The position numbers and the translations under genes are program-made. A stretch of 64,000 nucleotides of DNA, from contig OZ037889.1 in assembly GCA_964035575.1 (NCBI GenBank), forward strand, positions 992,001 through 1,056,000, given 5' to 3'. Numbering within the stretch: the stretch's first letter is position 1; each line of letters opens with the position of its first letter. The DNA comes from Rhynchopus sp. YZ270_cl-10. Taxonomy: Eukaryota > Euglenozoa > Diplonemea > Diplonemida > Diplonemidae. A model generated the notes under the pieces. It made no database searches. It was not told the origin of the DNA and saw only the letters and a program-made list of their open reading frames with translations. Shown in pieces: positions 51,388 through 58,948 of the stretch.

Positions 51388-52785
51388 ATGCGTAGTGCGG
51401 CAGTTCTCTTCGCAGTGGCGCTGTGTGGTAGTACTGAGGCAGCCAGGGCACGTTCCGGTGACGGAGGCATGAGCAGCTGGGTGCGTTGCAATACCATCAC
51501 CGCGGCCGAGATGTGCAAAGACAGCTGCGAGTGGGAGGAGGCAACGCAGCGCTGCAGACGTGCGCATGTCTCCCGCAGGCAGGCCCACTGCATGGTCCTT
51601 GTGGAGGAGTCCAAGTGTGTCGCACGCGGCTGCACATGGAACACCACCACCAGCGTCTGCGCAAGCCCGGAAAAGGTTGGACGCCCTGAGCACCGTCGCC
51701 CGAGGCACAACATGACCGAGGGTGGACGTCCCGAGCACCGCCGTCCCAGACACAACATGACTGAGGGCGGACGCCCTGAGCACCGCCGTCCCAGACACAA
51801 CATGACTGAGGGTGGACGCCCTGAGCACCGTCGCCCGAGGCACAACATGACCGAGGGCGGACGCCCTGAGCACCGCCGTCCCAGACACAACATGACCGAG
51901 GGTGGACGTCCCGAGCACCGTCGCCCCAGACACAACATGACTGAGGGCGGACGCCCTGAGCACCGCCGTCCCAGACACAACATGACTGAGGGTGGACGCC
52001 CTGAGCACCGTCGCCCCAGGCACAACATGACTGAGGGTGGACGTCCTGAGCACCGCCGTCCCAGACACAACATGACTGAGGGCGGACGCCCTGAGCACCG
52101 TCGCCCGAGGCACAACATGACCGAGGGCGGACGCCCTGAGCACCGCCGTCCCAGACACAACATGACCGAGGGTGGACGTCCCGAGCACCGTCGCCCCAGG
52201 CACAACATGACTGAGGGCGGACGCCCTGAGCACCGTCGCCCGAGGCACAACATGACCGAGGGCGGACGCCCTGAGCACCGCCGTCCCAGACACAACATGA
52301 CCGAGGGTGGACGTCCCGAACACCGTCGCCCGAGGCACAACATGACTGAGGGTGGACGTCCCGAGCACGGTGGTGAGAACACGGACAACAACCTTGAGGG
52401 TGCGGCAGCTGCGGGGGCAGGGGCGGGCACGTCAAACGTGAACGCCGAGCAGCACATGGAGGGTGAGGGCGAGCACGACGACGACAGCGAGTACGCGCAG
52501 AGGCGCCGCCGCCACCACCACCACCACAACGACGACGGCAAGGACGTGCCGCTGTGGGCGATCATTGCCGCCATTGCTGGTGTTGCGGCCCTCTGCCTTG
52601 TTGCCACTGTACTGGCCTGCTGCCTCTACAGACGCAACAAGCAGGCCCCCGTCATGGGACAGGTTGCGCAGTCCGTCACTGGCTCTGTCGTCAACGACTT
52701 CTCCAGCATCAAGCCTGTTTACGAGGGCGAGAAGTCTGTATACGAGGGCGAGGATGCCACCCAGGAGCCAGAGGACCGTGTCTAA
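51388..52785 (+). CDS. Type I membrane protein with two CxW modules and 15-unit HNMTEG stalk
   Basis: 465 residues. Signal peptide about 1-18 (MRSAAVLFAVALCGSTEA), module 1 (C-NTITAAEM-CKDSCEWEEATQRC), module 2 (C-MVLVEESK-CVARGCTWNTTTSVC), then 15 complete copies and one partial copy of GRPEHRRPRHNMTEG (about 98-330). Each repeat has one N-M-T glycosylation sequon, so the stalk is very basic but probably glycosylated. An acidic stretch and a RRRRHHHHH run precede the membrane segment (about 389-412). The tail has two YEGE motifs (VYEGEK, VYEGED) that could be sorting or phosphorylation sites (inference). The start codon follows a candidate acceptor with AG at 51377-51378. Confidence 0.85.
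   Translation: MRSAAVLFAVALCGSTEAARARSGDGGMSSWVRCNTITAAEMCKDSCEWEEATQRCRRAHVSRRQAHCMVLVEESKCVARGCTWNTTTSVCASPEKVGRPEHRRPRHNMTEGGRPEHRRPRHNMTEGGRPEHRRPRHNMTEGGRPEHRRPRHNMTEGGRPEHRRPRHNMTEGGRPEHRRPRHNMTEGGRPEHRRPRHNMTEGGRPEHRRPRHNMTEGGRPEHRRPRHNMTEGGRPEHRRPRHNMTEGGRPEHRRPRHNMTEGGRPEHRRPRHNMTEGGRPEHRRPRHNMTEGGRPEHRRPRHNMTEGGRPEHRRPRHNMTEGGRPEHGGENTDNNLEGAAAAGAGAGTSNVNAEQHMEGEGEHDDDSEYAQRRRRHHHHHNDDGKDVPLWAIIAAIAGVAALCLVATVLACCLYRRNKQAPVMGQVAQSVTGSVVNDFSSIKPVYEGEKSVYEGEDATQEPEDRV
51679..52374 (+). repeat. Coding minisatellite, 15.5 x 45 bp
   Basis: Units start GGACG(C/T)CC(C/T)GAGCACCG and are exactly 45 bp apart. Nearly all differences between units are synonymous (for example CCCGAGG or CCCAGAC... 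for the Pro-Arg-His part), indicating selection on the peptide. Repeats of unit order suggest block duplication. Confidence 0.95.
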
Positions 52786-53924
52786 ATATTGCGCGCAGAT
52801 CATGACCCTGCACGTTACGAAATTTTTCAAAAAAAAAGGGGATGAAAGAAAGAGTCCAGACGTAGTTTTGTATTCGTCTTTCCAAGAGTAATAAATAATG
52901 ATTTTTTATGGAGAACCGGTGCCGTAGTGTCACTGAGGTGCCACTTACATTAATTCCAGTTTTTTTTTTGTTTTTGTTTTTTAATTTGAAAACTAAAATT
53001 GCGGAATTATGACACCTTGTGGGGCCCGTTTTCCACTTTTTTAAAGAATTTTTTTTGATTTTTCTTTCTGCAACGAACAGGTGTCTGCACACATCCACAG
53101 ATCACCTCACTCATTCTCATCCCCCACATGAACAAGGAACAAACGAACAGACCGACATATTATGTCGAAACTATTTTTTTTTTTTTTTGTTTTCTCCCAC
53201 TTTTTAGTGGCCTACGTTCGTATTTTTTTGATGGGGTCGGGGTGGGGGTGGGGCAATAGCAAGGACCTATGAAGGCGATGCTGTCCCTCCCTCCCTTCAT
53301 CATACGTACGAAATACCTAACCCCCTCTCCCTCTTCTTTCCAAGCAATCTGAGACAGCTCACACGAAGCGCGGGGGGGAAATAGTGGAGCACACTCTAAG
53401 GGTGGCTACACTAATACAACCAAGTTTTCAAAAAAAGTACAGACCCTACTAGCCCCAAGTGGGCTCTTGGGAGATTGTAAACGCAACAAAAAAAAAAGTA
53501 GTGGATCTCACCCTAGGGGTGTCTACACTAAAGTGTTCAAAAAAAAATGATCTTTCTTTTCGACCTCTCCCCTATTTGCTAAAAAAACTTCATAAAAAAA
53601 AAATCCCCCATTCAAACATCCCTTGCTAAAGGACATCAAAGTCCCGGTTTGGCTTTCTCAAGAAAATGGTTGGCTTTTTTTCTCTCGTTGGTGGTGTTGG
53701 TGGCAAAGTAGTACGAAAAAAAAAAAAAAAGCGCACGACAAACAAGGTGATTGTAAGTGGAGAATTGCACCAACTGTGGCAACACAACCGAGGCAACTAC
53801 ACTACTACAATTTATCAAAGAAAAAAAAATATAGTGCAAAAAGGCTTTGGCCAATATTGAACGATGCCTCTAGTTTCCCACCCCAAGGTGGGGGTTATTT
53901 AGACGATTGTTTGACACTGCTATA
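52786..53924. other. Spacer containing the intact target repeat of transposon 4
   Basis: No gene. At 53382-53440 lies an uninterrupted copy of the repeat AATAGTGGAGCACACTCTAA and GGGTGGCTACACTAATACAA, followed by a diverged copy at about 53498-53550. A family 4 copy (CACCAACTGTGGCAACACAA) lies at about 53760-53815. Confidence 0.65.
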
Positions 53925-54537
53925 CATATGGGTCGATTTCAAAACCCCCCCCCCCCAAAAGTTCTTTTTTGTCTTTTTCATGATATAGGCAGTTTTTTTG
54001 CAGTCTGAGGTCCGGAACCGCCCCAAAAACGATTTTCTGGGAGGTTTTGGGTGGTTTTGGGGCGAAATGGACCTTTTTTGACCAGTTTTATGGTATTTTT
54101 AGGCTGTTTTTGGCCCTTCTTCTTACACAGCCTATTGGGGGTCAAAATAGCTATTTTTGACCAAAAAACATCAAATAAGCACCAAGAAAAGTGCCAAATG
54201 TGCCCAAAACAGGTCGGATTGGGCTCACAGCCCATTTTTGGGATATATTTGGGCCAACGGAGGCCTCCTGGCGTCAAATAAATTGTGTTTTTTGGTCAAA
54301 AATAGCTATTTTGACCCCCAATAGGCTGTGTAAGAAGAAGGGCCAAAAACAGCCTAAAAATACCATAAAAATGGTCAAAAAAGGTCCATTTCGCCCCAAA
54401 ACCACCCAAAACCTCCCAGAAAATCGTTTTTGGGGCGGTTCCGGACCTCAGACTGCAAAAAAACTGCCTATATCATGAAAAAGACAAAAAAGAACTTTTT
54501 GGGGGGGGGGGGGGGGGTTTTGAAATCGACCCATATG
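53925..54537. mobile_element. Long inverted-repeat (foldback) element, 613 bp
   Basis: The arms of about 250 bp (53925-54172 and about 54281-54537) are near-perfect reverse complements, from CATATGGGTCGATTTC at the outer left to GAAATCGACCCATATG at the outer right. The central spacer is about 108 bp. Both arms carry a homopolymer C/G run, which differs in length. The flanks share only ATA directly against the ends, so the duplication, and hence the superfamily, is uncertain. There is no open frame. A transcript through it would form a very stable hairpin. Confidence 0.85.
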
Positions 54538-55007
54538 ATAATTTGACACACACCTATCATTTGCCTACGGGAGCGGAAACATTTTTTACCAACCAACCCC
54601 AAACACCTTATCCCCCCCTCCCACACTCCATGCGAAAAAGGCAGCAAAAAAAAAAAAAAACGCCCACAAAAAGCGACAGAGTGCTTTTTTAAAAAGGGGA
54701 GGGGTTGGTGAGGTGACACGATACCCAGTGAAGGTGTGGCGTCACCACAACGAAAAGTTCAAAACCCTCTCTTCTGTTTTTTTCCCCCCTCCCCCCCTTG
54801 CTTCCTTAAGATGCGTAAGAGGCTTATTCATCAAAAAAAATTTTTCTCTCTTTTTTTCCCCTCAGAAAACTGGAGGGTTGTGCATAATTAGAACGCCCAT
54901 TCTTAGGTACACTGTCACGAGAGGGCTTTGTATTTCAAGACACATTTTTTTCTCTTCAAAAATTGCAAACAAACGTCTATTTTTTCCCCCTCCTTCTTCA
55001 ACCAGAT

Positions 55008-55135
55008 CCACCTGATTTTTACCCCCGCGTAAAGGCGTGTATAGGGCCGTATAGGACCGTATAGGTCCGTACAGGCATATCCGGACCGTCCGTACACGCC
55101 TTTACACGCCTATACGCGGGGTAAAAATCAGATGG
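55008..55135. mobile_element. Miniature foldback element, copy 1 (128 bp)
   Basis: CCACCTGATTTTTACCCC and the reverse complement of CCATCTGATTTTTACCCC form the ends. The inside continues as an inverted repeat (CGCGTAAAGGCGTGTATAGG and its counterpart). CAGAT directly flanks both sides (55003-55007 and 55136-55140). Confidence 0.85.
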
Positions 55136-55196
55136 CAGATGCTACCATTTGTCTTGAACAGCACAATACCTCTCTTGTTTGACAATGGCGATTGAT

Positions 55197-55283
55197 CAAC
55201 CCGATTTTTACCCCCGCGTATAGGCGCGTACAGGCAGGTCTTCGGTCCTATACGGCCCTATACGCGGGGTAATAATCAGGTAG
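55197..55283. mobile_element. Miniature foldback element, copy 2 (87 bp)
   Basis: The ends are CAACCCGATTTTTACCCC and the reverse complement of CTACCTGATTATTACCCC. The inside is GCGTATAGGCGCG and GGCCCTATACGC. The flanks TTGAT (left) and TTGTT (right) agree at four of five bases. Confidence 0.75.
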
Positions 55284-55572
55284 TTGTTGGTACAAGAAGA
55301 AGAAGAAGAAGAAAAAAAAATATCTTGCTCCCCCCTCCCAATAAGTAGTGGCAGTGGGGTGCTTCTCCAAGATGCTCTGCGTTGCCCAGATATAGCAAAT
55401 CACACAAGAGCTTTTCCCTCTTCCGTTTCACCATATGCGACTCACGGCGGAGAAAAACCATTGTTTGTTTGTTTTTTTTCACACTCACAAGGTGACTACA
55501 TGCGAGGCCTTAGGGTCATCTTCTCTTTTTTTCCTCTCTTTTTTTGAAGGAAAAAGTTTGGGTACATTTTAG

Positions 55573-55624
55573 TGTACCCTATTATACCTTCTATTCAGTA
55601 GAATAGATAATATATGAAACAATC
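55573..55624 (+). repeat. Family 11 conserved hairpin motif, copy 2
   Basis: GTACCCTATTATACCTTCTA, the TTCAGTAGAATAG stem-loop, then ATATATGAAACAATC. It differs from copy 1 by only a few bases. The match extends upstream (ACATTTTAGT) with copy 3. Confidence 0.8.
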
Positions 55625-56334
55625 TTTTTTTGGTGCACAGAGTCCTATCCATGAGGCCCCTTTCCCCTGCAAAAGCTTTCCCAAAAAAAAAAAAAAAAGT
55701 AGTGTGTTCTTTTTTTTTCAAAAAGAAAAAGTCCTTTTTATGCAGTTTCTTTTGCTGTATTTTTTGAAACTAGAAAAAGAAAGTGGAAGATTGCGCTAAT
55801 GTGGCAACACAACATAGAGGCAACCTACACTTTATTTCCAACAAAATATTTTCGGAAAGGAAAATAAAAAGTTAAAGCGGAGATGTTTTCTCTTGGCAGG
55901 TCAGGCTGTTGGGATAATAGGGTTTTCAGACTCTTCAGGCCTGTGTTTTTTGTGAGAAAATTCTTTCGCTTTTAAAAATGTTGCCCCTTTCCTACGCATA
56001 TTTCTATGGGTCTCTAAAAAAGTGTTTTTGACGTTTTTTGTAGATGACTTCTTTTTTTTTCTTCTTTTTTGAAGAAGACCAAATTGGGTGTGTACCCTGG
56101 ATCTACGTTTTCTTTTCTTTCTTTCTCCCCCTTCCTTACCAAGGTACACTAGCCACGAGAGGGCTTTGTATTTCAACACAAATCATATTTCTCTCCCCCT
56201 CCCTTCCCCCTTTGTGTGTTTTTTTAATGTCTTTTTTTGCGCTCTTTGTTTCCTGCTTTTGACTATCAACAAAACAGCTGAACATGATTAAAAATGTTCA
56301 TACGATGCGCATTCTTTTTTTTTTTTTGTTTTGA

Positions 56335-56423
56335 CCACCTGATTTTTTTCCCCACGCATAGGCGCGTATAGGACCGTATAGGACCGAAAACCCGCGCCTA
56401 ACGCGGGGTAAAAATCAGGTAGG
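56335..56423. mobile_element. Miniature foldback element, copy 3 (89 bp)
   Basis: The left end is CCACCTGATTTTTTTCCCC and the right end is GGGGTAAAAATCAGGTAGG. A perfect 5-bp duplication, TTTGA, flanks it at 56330-56334 and 56424-56428. The inner sequence GGCGCGTATAGGACCGTATA is shared with copy 1. Confidence 0.85.
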
Positions 56424-56962
56424 TTTGAGGGGGAAAAAAAAAAGAAATGCCCTTCTTGTGTCAAGAGGTAGCGTGGCCTCTCTTTGCTCTTGGTATTCTA
56501 GAGGCAAAAAACGAACCTCACATTTGACCAAAAAGTGAAAAAAAACCAAAATAAAAATGGAAAATAAATAAAAATGCCATCCCCCCCTCTGGGGAGACAT
56601 GATGTCAGGAACCATGCGTTTTTTTTTTTTTTTTTTTGTGCCTTTTTTTTCAGATGTGTGTGCATGAGAGGCACATTCGATCTTTTCAAGTTTTCTCTCT
56701 TTTTTTTTGTTCTCATTGGTTTTGTTTGGAAAGATATCCGTCCCCTTTCTCCAAACCCATTTTTTTTTCAAAAAAAAAAAAAAAAAAAATGTTCCTCAAC
56801 CCCCCGTTTCCATTTCCGGTTTATTTCAGTGATATACCCAAAACTGATTTTTTGCGCCATAACCACCATCCTCCCACAGATTTTAATCCTTTTTTTTTAA
56901 AAACACAAACACAGTTCTCTTCAGCTTTCAAACTTTTTTTTAAAAAAAAGCCTTCAACAAAA

Positions 56963-57157
56963 ATGGGAGCCTTCGTTCAGAACACTCAGGAGGTGTCGGT
57001 CGCGCAGAGACAGACCACAGCGCTGCCTTCCTGCACGCACAACAAGCCGCAGAAGCACACCCCACAAAGCTTTGCATTGACCCGTGAAGTTTCCTCCGAC
57101 AGGTCCAGGGCTGCTGTGTACGCTGAGTTTGTGTGTCCACCGATTGTTATGGGATGA
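56963..57157 (+). CDS. Short hypothetical protein (64 residues)
   Basis: MGAFVQNTQEVSVAQRQTTA onward, ending EFVCPPIVMG. It is not recognised. In favour: the ATG has an ACAAAAATGG context like the other genes, a plausible acceptor (TTCTCTTCAG) lies about 45 bases upstream, and the 195 bases are markedly more GC-rich and codon-like than the AT-rich flanks. It has no signal peptide or membrane segment, and two cysteines. It could be a small conserved protein or a chance frame. Confidence 0.5.
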   Translation: MGAFVQNTQEVSVAQRQTTALPSCTHNKPQKHTPQSFALTREVSSDRSRAAVYAEFVCPPIVMG

Positions 57158-58948
57158 GGTGTTATTTGCAATGCTGGACGCCTTTTTTTTTTCAAAAAAA
57201 GGTCAGATTCACACGAAACGAAAAAGAATCTGAGTTCCACACACGCACCGCTGCAGGAGGCGAATCTTTATCACTTTTGGTGTGCCCCTCCTGTTTTCCT
57301 CTTCTTGTCCATTTTTTTGAATATGATCAATGTGACTAAGCACGAGAGGCTTAGGGTCATCTTATAAACTTTACTACCCCCCGGTAGGTTCCAGTGAAAA
57401 AAAACTGTTCTGACAGTGGAGATTGCACAACTGTGGCAACACAACCGAGGCAACTACACTACTCCAACCATTTTTCAAAAAAAAATTGTAAAAAAAACTG
57501 ATCTTTTTTTTCAGGCGCATCTTTCACACATCGTGAAAGCAATATGATGCCCTACAAAATTCTTATAAGGGACGTATCGAATCCTTCACACTTAACCTCT
57601 GTATTTTAATTTATAAACAAAACAAAACAAAACGGTTTCGCCCGCCGGTGTCTCGGTGAGGCGTTTGTTCTTTCACGTTTTCAGCTCTTTTTATTTTTTA
57701 TTTTTGGTCAGATGGCTAGACACAAAAGACTTAGATCCATTTTACCAACTTATACCCCCTTTTTATGTCCACCTCCTTACATTTAGTGCACCCTATTATA
57801 CCTTCTATTCAGTAGAATAGTTAGTATATGAAACAATGTCTACCTCCTTGGAAATCAGGAGTCAAAAGACGGCGCTCCCGAATTATCTTGAAAAGCAACC
57901 ATTTTCTTTTTAGTGTTGCTTTCTAAAAAAAATGTGCCAATATCCCCCTTTTCCCCAAACCTTTTTCGGCTCGTTTTCATTTTTTTTTTTTTTTTTTTTT
58001 TGCTTTTTGGAAAACTGGTTCAACTCATGCCGCAGAGGCTTGTTTGAGACCACCAATTACCGTACCGGTACCATATACTGACCATTACAAATGGTTCACC
58101 TTTTTCCAGGTTTTTTAGGGGGAGTTTGAGCTTTTTTTACGGCCAGTTTTTTGTTACTGGTACGGTATACCTTTTAGATATTATTGTAGCCCCCCTTCCT
58201 TCAAGGAAGTCGGCGAGACCTTACTAGACTTAGGTTGAATATTGTACACCTTTTTCCCTCCATTTGCCGACCTGCCCGTAGTGTCTTCAAAATGTTAATG
58301 GTTAAAATAAAGACAAAAAAGTGATTCAACCAGAAGTGCCATTGAATTTCACTTTTTTTGAAACATTGTTCCCCACCAGGTGTAGAAGGGCCCGTCAGTT
58401 TTTTGATAAATTAGTTGACCTCGCGAAGGCTTGGTTGTCTGTAAAAAAACAAGGTGAAACGAATTTTATTGCTTTTTTTTTTTGAAAAGAAAACCCACCG
58501 CTGTGGATGTGTAGGGAAGGGATGGTTCTACAATTGGGATACAAAAAGTGCGCCTGAAAAAAAAAAAAAAAAAAAACAACAACAAACATAAATGCGCAGT
58601 GTCTCTTTAGTACAAGCCCCCCCTCCAATACGCACCCCTATTTTTTTTGCGTTTAGTGGTTTGCCTTTCTTTGCACGAGAGGCGCGTTCATCTTTCAAAT
58701 GTTCATTTTCTTTTCTTTTTTTATTTTGTTGTTCACGCTCACTACATTTTGTTGGCATTATAGTTCACAAAAAAAAAAAGATTTTGCTTCAAAACTAGCT
58801 TCTTTTTTGTCATTTATGAGAGTGTGACAAAGAGCTTTGTCCATCTTGAACCCAGCCCCACCCTCTACACCGCCTACAGTGTTGCTACACAGAAAACAGA
58901 AAAGGAAGGAACGAAGTAAGCAGTTCACAAGGTCAAGGCAGGTCTCCT
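57158..58948. other. Spacer with families 2, 4, 11 and 12
   Basis: No gene. Family 2 at about 57332-57375 and a diverged copy at about 57708; family 4 at about 57416-57475; a family 12-like motif (CGGTGAGGCGTTTGTTCTTTC) at about 57652; family 11 at 57788-57837. An inverted pair, TACCGTACCGGTA (58058-58070) and TACTGGTACGGTA (58155-58167), bounds about 110 bp. Confidence 0.55.
57788..57837 (+). repeat. Family 11 conserved hairpin motif, copy 3
   Basis: GCACCCTATTATACCTTCTA, then TTCAGTAGAATAG and TTAGTATATGAAACAAT. The hairpin is unchanged in all three copies. Confidence 0.8.

Larger units (their letters stand above)
54538..56962. other. Repeat-rich intergenic region
   Basis: No gene is supported before 56963. 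It holds family 1 3' ends at about 54904-54944 and 56140-56182, three foldback miniature elements, a family 11 motif at 55573-55624, a diverged family 4 copy at about 55783-55840, and family 2 variants at about 55490 and 56655. TTCTCTTCAG (AG near 56919) is a candidate acceptor for the small gene that follows. Confidence 0.6.
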
